A DNA stretch of 64,000 bases from Mucilaginibacter aquaedulcis (GTDB lineage Bacteria; Bacteroidota; Bacteroidia; Sphingobacteriales; Sphingobacteriaceae). Positions 54,203 through 63,946 of the stretch are shown piece by piece. Below the pieces are notes generated by a model. It saw nothing but the letters and a program-made list of their open reading frames with translations, made no database searches and had not been told where the DNA came from. How positions within the stretch are numbered: position 1 is the stretch's first letter; every line of letters starts with the position of its first letter. The position numbers were made by a program, and so were the translations under genes. The stretch covers positions 496,001 to 560,000 of the forward strand of contig NZ_JAUFPR010000002.1 in assembly GCF_030409325.1 (NCBI RefSeq), given 5' to 3'.

Positions 54203-55189
54203 TCAATTATTTATATTGACAACAACTTTGCCTTTCGCTTTACTTTGCTCCAGAGCGTCATAAGCCTCGGCAATTGTTTCAAGTGTATAATTTTCAGGGT
54301 CAACCAGTGGTTTTAATTTACCACCCTCTATTAATTTAGTGGCTTCCCTTAAAATATCGCCATGGTGTTTACGGCCTTTGCCTGTTATTAAAGGATAAAG
54401 TGTAAACACACCTGAATAAGTAGCACCATGAAAAGATAAGGGCGCCAAACTATGAGTACCCCATCCTAATATACTTAATACGTGTCCCACATATTGTTTA
54501 GCAGCCTTAAAAGAAGCATCCAGCGTTTCGCCGCCAATGGTATCAAAAATAATATCAAAGCCTTCTCCGCCTGTATATTGTTGTATATATTCATCAACCG
54601 TTAAACTTTTATAGTTGATTGGAGTAGCGCCGTAAGCATTAATAACCTCGTTTTTAGCCGCGTCAACAGTTGAAAAAACCTGTGCTCCCAATGCTTTTGC
54701 TATTTGAACCGCGATATGGCCAACACCACCAGCACCACCATGAACCAGTACAGTTTTTCCTTCATTTACATTGGCCCGGTCAACCAAGCCTTCCCAGGCT
54801 GTTATGAATACCAATGGCAAAGCTGCGGCTTCGCGCATGCTGAGGTTTTTGGGTTTTAAAGCAAGTAACTCCGCATCAACCGCAGCGTATTCAGCCAAAG
54901 TTCCAGGTATACCCGCGATACCTCCTGTTAATCCGTATACCTCATCGCCAGGTGCAAAAGAGGTTACCCCTTCGCCTACTGCCTCTACTACCCCCGCCAT
55001 ATCTATTCCAAGTACAGCGGGCAAAACTGCTTTTGCATGCCCGGCCTGCCCAGCCTTGATCTTAATATCAAGCGGATTTACACTGCTGGCCAATATTTTA
55101 ACCAATACCTGCCCTTTACCAGCTGCAGGTTTATCAATTTGTTTTAACTGATATGGAGTATTAAAGCTTTCTAAAACAAGTGCTTTCAT
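54203..55189 (-). CDS. NADPH:quinone oxidoreductase-like protein (zinc-free MDR)
   Basis: A 328-residue medium-chain dehydrogenase/reductase. It has a GroES-like N-terminal domain (KILASSVNPLDIKIKAG) and a Rossmann domain (VLVHGGAGGVGHIAVQIAKALGAQVFST). The usual zinc cysteines of alcohol dehydrogenases are missing, so it fits the quinone oxidoreductase (zeta-crystallin) branch, reducing quinones or enones with NADPH. An AraC-family regulator is divergent, 95 bases away, and is the likely local controller. Confidence 0.9.
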   Translation of the reverse strand: MKALVLESFNTPYQLKQIDKPAAGKGQVLVKILASSVNPLDIKIKAGQAGHAKAVLPAVLGIDMAGVVEAVGEGVTSFAPGDEVYGLTGGIAGIPGTLAEYAAVDAELLALKPKNLSMREAAALPLVFITAWEGLVDRANVNEGKTVLVHGGAGGVGHIAVQIAKALGAQVFSTVDAAKNEVINAYGATPINYKSLTVDEYIQQYTGGEGFDIIFDTIGGETLDASFKAAKQYVGHVLSILGWGTHSLAPLSFHGATYSGVFTLYPLITGKGRKHHGDILREATKLIEGGKLKPLVDPENYTLETIAEAYDALEQSKAKGKVVVNINN

Positions 55190-55284
55190 TTTGTTATATT
55201 TTTTATCGTTTCTTTTTGATGATCAAAGTTCAACATAAGTGAATCAATAAAATTGTATTTTTACATGTATTAGGTGTACTTTTC

Positions 55285-56136
55285 ATGGTTAAGGATCATT
55301 TGTGCGAACCCTTTGAATTGGTATTAAAAGAACTGCTGGGCGAATGCCCACGCGGCTTACATACCCATACGTTTTTTGAACTTATTTATATAGTTTCGGG
55401 CACAGGCAGGCAAAGCATTAACGGCATTGAGTTTGATTATAAAGCTGGCAACCTATTCCTGGTAGCTCCTAACGATTCACATATCTTTAAAATTGAAGAA
55501 CCCACCCAGTTTTTCTTTATCAGGTTCAATAACATTTTCGTTCAATCATCAAAAAAGGAGAAGGAGCTTACCGATAGGCTGGAAATGATATTGCAGAATG
55601 CAAAACACGAACCTGGCTGCATTTTAAAAACCGAAACCGACAAGAGATCGATCATCCATTTGATGGAAATGATCATTAACGAGCATTTAAATCATTCTTT
55701 ATACCACAAAGAATTGATTTCACAGCTGGTTAATACCGTATTGGTAATTATTGCCAGAAACATCAGTCAGGTATTTCCCGAGAAAATTAGCGAGGCAAGC
55801 GAAGAAAAAGCGATCAGTATCTTAAACTATATCCAAACTAATATTTACTATCCCGAAAAGTTAAGATTAGATCATATAAGCAAACACTTTGGCATAGCGG
55901 AAAGCTACCTGGGCAGCTATTTTAAAAAGCACGCCAATGAAACTCTGCAGCAATACATTTTAAATTATAAGCTTAAACTGATTGAAAACCGATTACTACA
56001 TAGTAACATGCGCGTAAGCGAAATTGCCGATGAGTTTGGATTTGCAGACAAAAGTCATCTGAATAAGATATTTAAAAAGTATAAAGGTGTTAATCCAACA
56101 GATTTCAAGAAAAAAGGAGCTGCGGTAATAAGCTAA
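55285..56136 (+). CDS. AraC-family transcriptional regulator
   Basis: A 283-residue regulator. The N-terminal cupin-like sensor (HTHTFFELIYIVSGTGRQSINGIEFDYKAGNLFLVAPNDSHIF) is followed by two helix-turn-helix motifs of the AraC type (LDHISKHFGIAESYLGSYFKKH; VSEIADEFGFADKSHLNKIFKKYKGVNPTDFKK). It is divergent from the oxidoreductase gene and probably activates it; the effector is unknown. Its stop is six bases from the end of the convergent kinase gene. Confidence 0.92.
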   Translation: MVKDHLCEPFELVLKELLGECPRGLHTHTFFELIYIVSGTGRQSINGIEFDYKAGNLFLVAPNDSHIFKIEEPTQFFFIRFNNIFVQSSKKEKELTDRLEMILQNAKHEPGCILKTETDKRSIIHLMEMIINEHLNHSLYHKELISQLVNTVLVIIARNISQVFPEKISEASEEKAISILNYIQTNIYYPEKLRLDHISKHFGIAESYLGSYFKKHANETLQQYILNYKLKLIENRLLHSNMRVSEIADEFGFADKSHLNKIFKKYKGVNPTDFKKKGAAVIS

Positions 56137-56141
56137 ATACC

Positions 56142-58172
56142 TTATTGTTTTACAGGGATCTCAAATGAGAAAATTGAACCTTTATCAACTTCACTCTCAA
56201 GCCATAGTTTCCCGTTATGACGATTGATGATCTCCTTACTAATATAAAGCCCAATGCCAAGGCCTGATATATGTGCCGCTAATTCTTCAACCCGGTAAAA
56301 CCTGGAAAACACACGCTCTTGCTGATCCTGATGAATTCCCATTCCAAAATCCTGAACAGCCACACGAGCTCTATCATTATTAATCCCAACAATTACATTA
56401 ACCAGCATTTTATTGGGTGAATATTTAATGGCATTGGAAAGCAAGTTAATGATAACCTGTTCAATGCGTTGCTTGTCAGCAAAAACCATTATACTTTCTA
56501 CCTCCGGACACATCACAATTCGGTGAGTTTTGGTGGTATATTGTGTTAACTCAATTACTTCCAGTACTAATTGTACTAAATCAAATTTTGTGAAAGATAA
56601 AGGCAAATGACCGGTTTCTATTTTTGAAACATCAAGAAGATCGGAAATTAATTCTGAAAGTTTATTAACCTGCCGTAATGCTTTCTGAACAAAGGGTTTG
56701 TTACGATCTGTTTCTGAAAGTGTACGGTTCAATATCTGTAAATATCCGCTAAGGCTGGTTACCGGTGTTTTGAGTTCATGACTGGCCAAGCCTATAAACT
56801 CATCCTTTTTGTCGTTGAGTTTTTGTATTTCTTCATAAAGTTTGGCATTATCCAGTGCAACCGTTGCCTGGGTAGCCACCCCTGAAACCAATTGTTCATG
56901 TTCGCGCGTAAATTTGCCGGCATCCGGATGTCCATAAAACAACCCGCCTATTACACTACCCGATTTTGATATTACCGGTACAGCTAAATAGCTTACAACC
57001 GGTAAATGCCCTTTGGGCATACCAAAATGAGGAGCACTCTTGCCATATCTTGGATCTTTAGTAATATCGTCTGAGCGTACAATACTTTCGCCCATAAAAG
57101 TAGGATGAAAAACAGCGGTGTTGCGCGGCATACCAAATTTTTCAAAAGCTTCTCTCGGAGCTCCGGAAAGAGCGAATAGCATATATGATTCGCCTCTATC
57201 ATCTAATTTATTATAAAAGAAAGCTCCAAAAGCAGCACCCGTTAATTGTGTAGTAGCGTCTGTTACCTTCTGCAAAATATCCTCAACATCAAGCCTTTCA
57301 GAAATAACCTTACCAACTGCATTCAATAATTCCAAATTTTCGGCGTAACGTAACAACTGTGCTTCTGCCATCTTTTGCCGGGCATTATTACGGGCTATTT
57401 TGGAAGCACCGATAACTTTGCCGCTACTGTTTTTAATGGGTGAAATGGTTAACGAAACAGGTATTTCCAAACCCGACTTGGTTACACGAAAAGTAACATA
57501 ATTGTCAACCTTTTTACTTTGACGAATCCTATCCAGTATCAGCTTTTCTTCTTCAAGTCTGTCTTCAGGTATTAATATGGTAATTGGTTTTCCAATAACC
57601 TCATTTTCAGTGTAACCAAATAATTGTTCAGCAGCATAATTCCAGCTTGTTATAATACCATCAAGTGTTTTACTGATAATTGCATCATCTGATGACTCTA
57701 CTATAGCGGCGAGTTTCGCGCTCTTTTCTTCGGCCAATTTAGCTTCTGTAAGGTCAAGGATAATACCCACAAGTCGTTTGGCTTTTTGATACTCATCAAA
57801 ATAAACGGTTCCCTGTGTTCTGACCCATCCTGTACTCTTATCATTAAAACGTACAATACGATGTGTAATATCAAAAGTATTGTTAGTTATGTTGTTTAAC
57901 GCATGGTCTATATTTTGTTGTATGGTTGCCTTATCGGCAGGGTGAACATGACTTAAAAATTTATTAAGATCAACAGATTCATCGGTGTATAATCCATGTA
58001 TTTTTTTGCTTTCGGTATTCAAATCCAGTTTGCCCGTTTGCGGATAGTAATCCCATGTACCCAGATTTGTTGAGGCCATCGCCATATGTAACCTTGCCTC
58101 GCTTATTTCCAGCTCCGTTACATGCTGTTTTTGCAGGTTAGGTTTTTCATTCAAATCGTTTAAGTTTTCCAT
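56142..58172 (-). CDS. Soluble PAS-PAS-GAF sensor histidine kinase
   Basis: A 676-residue kinase without membrane segments. In order: a PAS domain (about 20-145, LHMAMASTNLGTWDYYP, WVRTQGTVYFDE), a second PAS (about 150-270, DDAIISKTLDGIITSWNYAAEQLFGY), a GAF domain (about 285-445, DILQKVTDATTQLTGAAFGAFFYN, YLAVPVISKSG), HisKA (FIGLASHELKTPVTSLSGYL, His about residue 468) and HATPase (VIINLLSNAIKYSPN, DFGMGIH, GLGIGLYISKEII). It may sense redox, light or a small molecule. No response regulator gene is adjacent. Confidence 0.93.
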   Translation of the reverse strand: MENLNDLNEKPNLQKQHVTELEISEARLHMAMASTNLGTWDYYPQTGKLDLNTESKKIHGLYTDESVDLNKFLSHVHPADKATIQQNIDHALNNITNNTFDITHRIVRFNDKSTGWVRTQGTVYFDEYQKAKRLVGIILDLTEAKLAEEKSAKLAAIVESSDDAIISKTLDGIITSWNYAAEQLFGYTENEVIGKPITILIPEDRLEEEKLILDRIRQSKKVDNYVTFRVTKSGLEIPVSLTISPIKNSSGKVIGASKIARNNARQKMAEAQLLRYAENLELLNAVGKVISERLDVEDILQKVTDATTQLTGAAFGAFFYNKLDDRGESYMLFALSGAPREAFEKFGMPRNTAVFHPTFMGESIVRSDDITKDPRYGKSAPHFGMPKGHLPVVSYLAVPVISKSGSVIGGLFYGHPDAGKFTREHEQLVSGVATQATVALDNAKLYEEIQKLNDKKDEFIGLASHELKTPVTSLSGYLQILNRTLSETDRNKPFVQKALRQVNKLSELISDLLDVSKIETGHLPLSFTKFDLVQLVLEVIELTQYTTKTHRIVMCPEVESIMVFADKQRIEQVIINLLSNAIKYSPNKMLVNVIVGINNDRARVAVQDFGMGIHQDQQERVFSRFYRVEELAAHISGLGIGLYISKEIINRHNGKLWLESEVDKGSIFSFEIPVKQ

Positions 58173-58526
58173 GGTTTAATGCAGACTAAATCTAATGGAT
58201 TTAGTTAAATTTATAAGTATTATATCAACCGATATTAAACACCTAAAATAATTTGACTTACCGGTTTTAACTATACATTTCTTGTCGATAAGGCTTATTA
58301 TATAATAGTTAAAATTAGTCAAGTTTTTTCAAATCCTAATATCAAACGCATTCCTGAAAATAATGCTATTGAAAATGAATATATTAATTAGTGTTTGATA
58401 TATTAAGGGGGGCATTATTTAACATAACTACCTCTATCTACACCAAACTATTGATTTAAATTTATTTTAAAAGCAACAAATATTTCACATTAATTCTTTT
58501 AATTACGATACTAAATAACCTTTATT
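58173..58526. other. 354-base spacer with a terminator-like inverted repeat
   Basis: An AT-rich divergent region between the PAS-GAF kinase gene (minus) and the VOC gene (plus). TTGACT...TTTTAACTAT (58253-58274) pairs with ATAGTTAAAA...AGTCAA (58304-58322), with a small internal loop; the plus strand then reads GTTTTTTC. It resembles a plus-strand terminator although no plus-strand gene ends there. Nothing else was seen. Confidence 0.5.
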
Positions 58527-58955
58527 ATGGCAAAAATGAACCCTTATTTGAACTTCGATGGCACAGCCGAAGAAGCATTCAATTTTTACAAATCTGTTTT
58601 TGGCGGAGAGTTTCGGGCTGTTCACAAAATGGCTGATATGCCGCATGCTGAACAACTTCCTGAAAATGAAAAAAACAGGATTATGCACATTGCTCTGCCT
58701 ATTGATGAGCACACCGTTTTAATGGCATCTGACATTATGCCTTCGGCAGGTCATAAATTGGATGTGGGTAATAATGTATATATTTCACTGCACCCGCAAA
58801 GCCGCGAAGAGGCCGACCATTTATTCAATAGCTTATCTGCAGGTGGTGTAGTTGAGATGGCCATGGCTGATATGTTTTGGGGAGCTTATTTTGGTAGTTT
58901 TAAAGATAAGTACGGCATACTGTGGATGATCAATTTTGAGCATAACCAGCAATAA
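58527..58955 (+). CDS. VOC-family protein, PhnB/glyoxalase-like
   Basis: A 142-residue protein of the vicinal oxygen chelate fold. The start MNPYLNFDGTAEEAFNFYKSVFGGEF is the PhnB-like (3-demethylubiquinone-type, DUF1428-like) pattern. HIALPIDEHTVLMASDI and WGAYFGSFKDKYGILWMINFE are its typical later parts. Such proteins may bind small molecules or give resistance; the function here is unknown. It is a single-gene unit followed by a terminator. Confidence 0.88.
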   Translation: MAKMNPYLNFDGTAEEAFNFYKSVFGGEFRAVHKMADMPHAEQLPENEKNRIMHIALPIDEHTVLMASDIMPSAGHKLDVGNNVYISLHPQSREEADHLFNSLSAGGVVEMAMADMFWGAYFGSFKDKYGILWMINFEHNQQ

Positions 58956-58976
58956 GCTCTTGGTAATTGAATAAAA

Positions 58977-59013
58977 AGAAAATGTCCGGGTCATTAAAAT
59001 CCGGACATTTTCT
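58977..59013 (+). terminator. Rho-independent terminator
   Basis: AGAAAATGTCCGG (58977-58989) and CCGGACATTTTCT (59001-59013) pair perfectly; TTTACTC follows. It ends the VOC transcript. Confidence 0.9.
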
Positions 59014-59141
59014 TTTACTCCCTCTATACGAACATACGTAAGGTTTAAGCCTATTTATCCGCATATTCAGCCACGGTAAATTACAGACGAGATAAGCGCT
59101 TTCATCCTTCTTGTTTACTATATTTACATATAACCTATTTT

Positions 59142-60692
59142 ATGGCAACAGTTGCTCTTAATAGCCCAGAGGGTAAGTGGATCATGGTATCTTCCATCAT
59201 GGCTTCGGCCATGGCTTTTATAGATGGAACTGCGCTTAATGTGGTATTACCCTCATTACAGCAAAGTTTAAACGCAACCGGTACAGATCTTTTTTGGATA
59301 TTGAACGCTTACCTTTTGATGCTGGCTTCCCTTATTTTGATTGGCGGAACATTAGGAGATAAATTAGGCCGAAAAAAAATATTCATGATCGGCATTTTTA
59401 TTTTCATTTTGGGTTCTGCTACCTGCGGCTTTGCCCCAAGTGTAACACTGCTTATCGTATGCCGTATGTTACAGGGAATTGGTGGCGCCCTGATGATACC
59501 CGGGAGTTTATCGCTCATCTCCTCCTCTATTCATGACAGCGAAAAGGGTAAGGCTATTGGTACATGGTCGGCGTTTACTACAGTAGTAACCTTGGGTGGC
59601 CCTGTACTTGGCGGAGCTTTTGGTGATGCCGGTTTATGGCGGTATATATTTTTTATTAATATCCCTATAGGTATCGCGGCCCTTTTAATTCTTTGGCAAA
59701 AGGTAAAAGAAAGCCGATCTGACGAGCGAGGTCCCAATCTTGATTTACCAGGTGCCATAACCATAGCGCTGGGTTTGGCAGCACTTACTTTTGGCTTTTT
59801 GCGTGCACCGGCTGTAGGTTTGGGCAATTGGCAAGTTTATACCACACTAACAGGCGGCATAATTTTGTTACTTGCATTTATATATATCGAAAACAAAAGT
59901 TTGCATCCGATGATGCCGCTGCACTTATTTACCAATATGACGTTTAGCGGTGTAAACCTGCTTACATTTTTTCTTTATGCTGGATTAGGTGCGGGTATGT
60001 TATTTTTGTCATTGAATATGGTGCAGGTACAGGGTTATAGTCAGCTACAATCGGGCCTTACTTTTTTACCTTTTACTATTCTCATGATTATCATGGCCCG
60101 TTTTTCAGGTGTCCTTGCCGACAGGCATGGCCCCCGCTTATTACTTATAGTAGGCCCTGCTACAACCGGCCTTGGTTTATTGATATTATCATTTGTAACA
60201 CAAACCAACGGCGCTGCTGATTACTGGACAACCTTTTTTCCGGGTATTATTGTTTTCGGTTTAGGAATGTCGTTCACCGTGGCCCCGCTTACTACGGCAG
60301 TTATGGGTTCAGTGAGCGATAACTTTTCAGGAACGGCCTCAGGGGTAAATAATGCACTTACACGTATATCTAACGTGTTTGCCAATGCCATATTAGGAGC
60401 CTTAGCGGTTTTGTTTTTTACAACTGCTTTGGAAAATCAAGTACAGCAAATACCCTTAAATACCCAGCAAAAACAAATAGTAATGGCTCAGGCTGCTAAT
60501 TTAGGCGATGCCAAAGTACCGCCAGGGTTTAACAACTATTACCAAAAAGCAATTAAGAAACTTTATCATAATAGCTTTATAGATGTTTATGCAAAAGTAA
60601 TGCGACTGTCTGCAATACTTGCTTTTTTAGGCGCGTTAATGTCGTTCCTGTTCATTCGTAACAGCACTATTAAAAAAGCCAGTACCGCCTGA
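59142..60692 (+). CDS. MFS multidrug exporter, DHA2 (EmrB/QacA) family
   Basis: A 516-residue protein with about fourteen membrane helices. DHA2 motifs are FIDGTALNVVLPSLQQSLNATGTDLFWILNAYLL, GGTLGDKLGRKKIFMIG (motif A) and CRMLQGIGGALMIPGSLSLIS; a second-half motif GVLADRHGPRLLLIVG follows. It is a proton-driven exporter of drugs or other toxic compounds. No periplasmic adaptor (EmrA) is beside it, so it probably works alone. No local regulator is obvious; the LysR gene is convergent with it. Confidence 0.93.
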   Translation: MATVALNSPEGKWIMVSSIMASAMAFIDGTALNVVLPSLQQSLNATGTDLFWILNAYLLMLASLILIGGTLGDKLGRKKIFMIGIFIFILGSATCGFAPSVTLLIVCRMLQGIGGALMIPGSLSLISSSIHDSEKGKAIGTWSAFTTVVTLGGPVLGGAFGDAGLWRYIFFINIPIGIAALLILWQKVKESRSDERGPNLDLPGAITIALGLAALTFGFLRAPAVGLGNWQVYTTLTGGIILLLAFIYIENKSLHPMMPLHLFTNMTFSGVNLLTFFLYAGLGAGMLFLSLNMVQVQGYSQLQSGLTFLPFTILMIIMARFSGVLADRHGPRLLLIVGPATTGLGLLILSFVTQTNGAADYWTTFFPGIIVFGLGMSFTVAPLTTAVMGSVSDNFSGTASGVNNALTRISNVFANAILGALAVLFFTTALENQVQQIPLNTQQKQIVMAQAANLGDAKVPPGFNNYYQKAIKKLYHNSFIDVYAKVMRLSAILAFLGALMSFLFIRNSTIKKASTA

Positions 60693-60906
60693 GCTTGCAC
60701 CGTAAATCACAGATCAGGCTACGCCGGTAACTGGCAAGCTCCAGCGATACACCCGGCTCAACCGAAGGCTTAGCATTCTGAGCCAAGGTTGTTATACCAC
60801 AAAATAATAAAAGCCATGTAAGCCTTACAGGTACTTTTTCAATAAGGTCATGTTTATCCCATCAACCGGGTTCCCAAACTTATAAAAACGTGGGCATGCT
60901 TTATGA

Positions 60907-61761
60907 TTAAAATAAATCCATAAACACTTTCATAGCATTTGATTGCGGAACATCATTTCTGTATGCAATAACTGTAGTTAACCTCCCCTGTTCGCCATCA
61001 ATAGACTGAGTCTTTAATTTTCGATTATAGTATATCTGGTTAACCAAATCCTGTGGTAATATGGTTATTCCAATGCCTGCCTCAACAAAATTGATAATAC
61101 CTTCTAAAGTATTAAGCACTGTACACTGATAATTAAATACTCCCTTGATATTAAGCCATGATTCAAGTTTAGGCCGGTAACTGCACCCTATATCAAAAAC
61201 CACAATTTTAACCTTACCATTAGCCAGATATTCAGGTAAATTAGGATGCCCCTCGGCCATTGCTATGACCAGTTGCTCCTCTTTTACCAAATGAACATTT
61301 AACTCTGGCGAGGTAACAGGTGCGGCCACAAAAGCAGCATCAAGCTTGTAATTAATTATGTCATTAATAAGGTTAATAGAATTATCAGCTTTAAAGCTTA
61401 ATTCAACCTCAGGGTATTTATCGGTAAATTCATTAATTACCCCGGGTACTTTGAGTGCCATAGTTGTTTCGATACATCCAATTTTAAGTGAGCCGGATAG
61501 CTTATTGCTATTTGAAAGTTCCTGTTTGAGTATTTCAGTTAAATGGTTGTGCTTTTTACAAAATTGGATAAATATTTCACCGGCCTGTGTTAATTCAACC
61601 GACCGGGATGTTCTCTTGAATAAATTGACATTAAATTCTTCCTCAAGGCTTTTTATCCGGGCTGTAACATTTGATTGTACCGTAAACATGGCTTCGGCAG
61701 CTTTAGTGAAACTTCCATGAGTAGTTACTGCCTCAAATATTTTAAGATCATGAGTGTTCAT
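60907..61761 (-). CDS. LysR-family transcriptional regulator
   Basis: A 284-residue regulator. The N-terminal winged helix is MNTHDLKIFEAVTTHGSFTKAAEAMFTVQSNVTARIKSLEEEFNVNLFKRTSRSVELTQAG, and the C-terminal effector domain has SGSLKIGCIET and FVEAGIGITILPQDLV. The divergent alpha/beta hydrolase gene is 93 bases away and is the likely target. The spacer contains an inverted repeat ATTATTAA-N6-TTAATAAT of the LysR box type. Confidence 0.93.
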   Translation of the reverse strand: MNTHDLKIFEAVTTHGSFTKAAEAMFTVQSNVTARIKSLEEEFNVNLFKRTSRSVELTQAGEIFIQFCKKHNHLTEILKQELSNSNKLSGSLKIGCIETTMALKVPGVINEFTDKYPEVELSFKADNSINLINDIINYKLDAAFVAAPVTSPELNVHLVKEEQLVIAMAEGHPNLPEYLANGKVKIVVFDIGCSYRPKLESWLNIKGVFNYQCTVLNTLEGIINFVEAGIGITILPQDLVNQIYYNRKLKTQSIDGEQGRLTTVIAYRNDVPQSNAMKVFMDLF

Positions 61762-61788
61762 TTATCTCTTTTTATGATTTATTAAATT

Positions 61789-61810
61789 ATTATTAATCGT
61801 TTTTAATAAT
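61789..61810. promoter_or_regulatory. Candidate LysR box
   Basis: ATTATTAA and TTAATAAT form a perfect inverted repeat with six bases between, containing a T-N11-A pattern. It lies in the middle of the divergent LysR-hydrolase spacer. The A/T composition makes chance possible. Confidence 0.5.
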
Positions 61811-61854
61811 CAAATGTACAGATTAAATTTGTTGTATAAAATAATCAGAAACAA

Positions 61855-62811
61855 ATGAAACATCCTTTAACACTGCTACTTATACTGATAGGTATCTTAC
61901 CTATATATGGGCAGCAATTAAACAACCTCAAAAACAATCATATGAAAACGCCAACCATTTATTACAACAATGTTCAGGTAAACGATTTGAATATTTTTTA
62001 CCGCGAAGCAGGCCCTAAAGATGCTCCTGTTATATTATTACTTCATGGCTACCCTACATCGTCATTTATGTTCCGTAACCTGATACCTATACTTGCCACG
62101 AAATACCACGTAATAGCACCTGACCTGCCTGGCTTTGGTTTCACAGATTCGCCTGATCATACTAAGTTTAAATATACATTTGACAACCTCGCCAATTCCA
62201 TGCAAGGTTTTATCGATAATTTAAAACTTAAACGATTTGCCATTTATATCTTTGATTACGGTGCCCCTACCGGCCTGCGTTTGGCCCTGGCAAACCCCGA
62301 AAAAATAACCGGTATCATATCGCAAAACGGCAATGCTTATGAAGAAGGATTGAGCACCGCATGGAGTAGCATTCAAAAATACTGGAATGATCCATCACAG
62401 GCTAACCGTGATACATTAAAGGATTTTGTATCTCTTAAGATGACTAAATTTCAGTACCTAACCGGTGTGGCAGATACTTCATTAATTGAACCTGAAACTT
62501 ACACACTGGATCAGCATTTTCTTGATCAGCCCGGCCATTTGGATATTCAGCTTGACCTGATGCTTGACTACCGGACAAATGTTGCCTTATATCCGAAATT
62601 TCAGGCTTACTTTAGAGATAAAAAGCCAAAGTTGTTAGCTGTATGGGGTAATAAAGATCCGTTCTTTTTACCTGCCGGAGCTGAAGGGTATAAAAAAGAT
62701 AATCCCAATGCAAAGGTGAAATTTTATGACACCGGCCATTTTGCCCTGGAAACTCACGCCCAGGAAATTGGGGAAGATATATTGGAATTTATGAAAGAGC
62801 TGCCAAAATAA
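61855..62811 (+). CDS. Exported alpha/beta hydrolase, epoxide hydrolase/haloalkane dehalogenase-like
   Basis: A 318-residue hydrolase with signal peptide (MKHPLTLLLILIGILPIYGQ). Motifs are LLLHGYPTSSFMFRNLIP (oxyanion hole), VIAPDLPGFGFTDSP, YIFDYGAPTGLRLA with Asp as nucleophile, AVWGNKDPFF with the acid residue, and DTGHFALE with catalytic His. It resembles the epoxide hydrolase or dehalogenase branch, like the gene at 32031-33074, but the two are not close paralogues. The divergent LysR gene probably controls it. Confidence 0.88.
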   Translation: MKHPLTLLLILIGILPIYGQQLNNLKNNHMKTPTIYYNNVQVNDLNIFYREAGPKDAPVILLLHGYPTSSFMFRNLIPILATKYHVIAPDLPGFGFTDSPDHTKFKYTFDNLANSMQGFIDNLKLKRFAIYIFDYGAPTGLRLALANPEKITGIISQNGNAYEEGLSTAWSSIQKYWNDPSQANRDTLKDFVSLKMTKFQYLTGVADTSLIEPETYTLDQHFLDQPGHLDIQLDLMLDYRTNVALYPKFQAYFRDKKPKLLAVWGNKDPFFLPAGAEGYKKDNPNAKVKFYDTGHFALETHAQEIGEDILEFMKELPK

Positions 62812-62824
62812 TTTAAAATTCTGT

Positions 62825-62874
62825 AAAAAATCAAAAGCTCCGAATGTGAACACATTCGGAGCTTTTGATTTTTT
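62825..62874. terminator. Long bidirectional Rho-independent terminator
   Basis: A 24-base arm (62825-62848, A6 then TCAAAAGCTCCGAATGTG) pairs perfectly with 62851-62874, ending in T6. It lies between the hydrolase (plus) and the proline-iminopeptidase-like gene (minus) and serves both. Confidence 0.94.
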
Positions 62875-62887
62875 ATTTAACAACTGA

Positions 62888-63946
62888 TTACAGTGCTATT
62901 TTCTTTTCACCTGCATCCACACCTTTTATGAATTTGATCAAACCGGTCATATAAGTTTGCTGATCATCATACATACTCATGTGGCTGCCATTTGGGCAAT
63001 ACAAATAGCTGCCGTTTTGAAACTGAGTGGCCATCCATTTCATATGTTCAGGGTCCATAGTATCATATTTGGCGCCAATACTTAACGCTGGAACCGTAAT
63101 TTTCGGCAAGTCGGCTTTGCGATCCCATTTAAGCAATTTACCAGAAATACCGAACTCGCTGGGGCCTTGCATGGTTACATATAATGACTCATTGATTTTA
63201 CCTAAAGAACGATTTAAAGGTTCAGGCCATTCAGCTGCCGGAATGCGGCATATATGCTTTTCATAAAAGTTTGGAATAAGTAATTTCATATACTCAGGAT
63301 TTTGAAAATCACCTTTAGCTTCAATTTCCCTTATACGCGCCAAAACTTTCGGATCAAATTGCTTAGCTAACACTTCATTGGCGTATTTACCATAATCTGG
63401 ACAGCTCGCCATCATATCTGATATAATCAGTGCTTTTAAATTTTGCTGATATTTTAATGCATATTCCAACGCCAGAATGCCGCCCCAAGAGTGCCCTAAC
63501 AAGTAAAAGTTATTTTTATCAAGCTTTAATGCCTGCCTTACCTGTTCTACTTCTTCTACGTAGCGCGGCAAACTCCACATGGCAGTATCTTTCGGATTAT
63601 CAGAATTGCCAGTACCCAATTGATCGTAATAAATAAACTCAATACCTTCAGCCGGTAAAAAGCTTTCCATGCATTCAAAATATTCATGTGTAGCTCCTGG
63701 GCCACCATTGAGCAGTAATACTTTAACTTTAGGATTGTTACCTATTTTTTTTGTCCAGACATTAAACTTACCCTGGGGTGTATTGATGGATACAACCTGA
63801 ACACCACCATCTTGTACTTTTGTAGAACTATCTTTTAAGAATGCCTTCAGATCAGGTTCATTTCTTGATTGCCCGCCCGGAGTTTTGCAGGCACCTAAAC
63901 AAGCAACAAGTAATAGCGCAATGATTTTAATTTGTTTTATGTGCAT
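62888..63946 (-). CDS. Lipoprotein proline-iminopeptidase-family hydrolase
   Basis: A 352-residue alpha/beta hydrolase with a lipobox (LLVACLGAC, then KTPGG), so it is a lipoprotein. Family motifs are LLLNGGPGATHEYFECM (oxyanion hole of the S33 family), IYYDQLGTGNSDNP, and LLGHSWGGILALEYAL with the nucleophile Ser; the His is in PNGSHMSMYDD. S33 enzymes release N-terminal proline or other residues; some are tricorn-associated peptidases. About 50 bases remain between its start and the window end. Confidence 0.9.
   Translation of the reverse strand: MHIKQIKIIALLLVACLGACKTPGGQSRNEPDLKAFLKDSSTKVQDGGVQVVSINTPQGKFNVWTKKIGNNPKVKVLLLNGGPGATHEYFECMESFLPAEGIEFIYYDQLGTGNSDNPKDTAMWSLPRYVEEVEQVRQALKLDKNNFYLLGHSWGGILALEYALKYQQNLKALIISDMMASCPDYGKYANEVLAKQFDPKVLARIREIEAKGDFQNPEYMKLLIPNFYEKHICRIPAAEWPEPLNRSLGKINESLYVTMQGPSEFGISGKLLKWDRKADLPKITVPALSIGAKYDTMDPEHMKWMATQFQNGSYLYCPNGSHMSMYDDQQTYMTGLIKFIKGVDAGEKKIAL

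Noticed and set aside
61358..61720. Plus-strand open frame opposite the LysR gene
   Set aside because: Antisense to the DNA-binding domain; no independent evidence.
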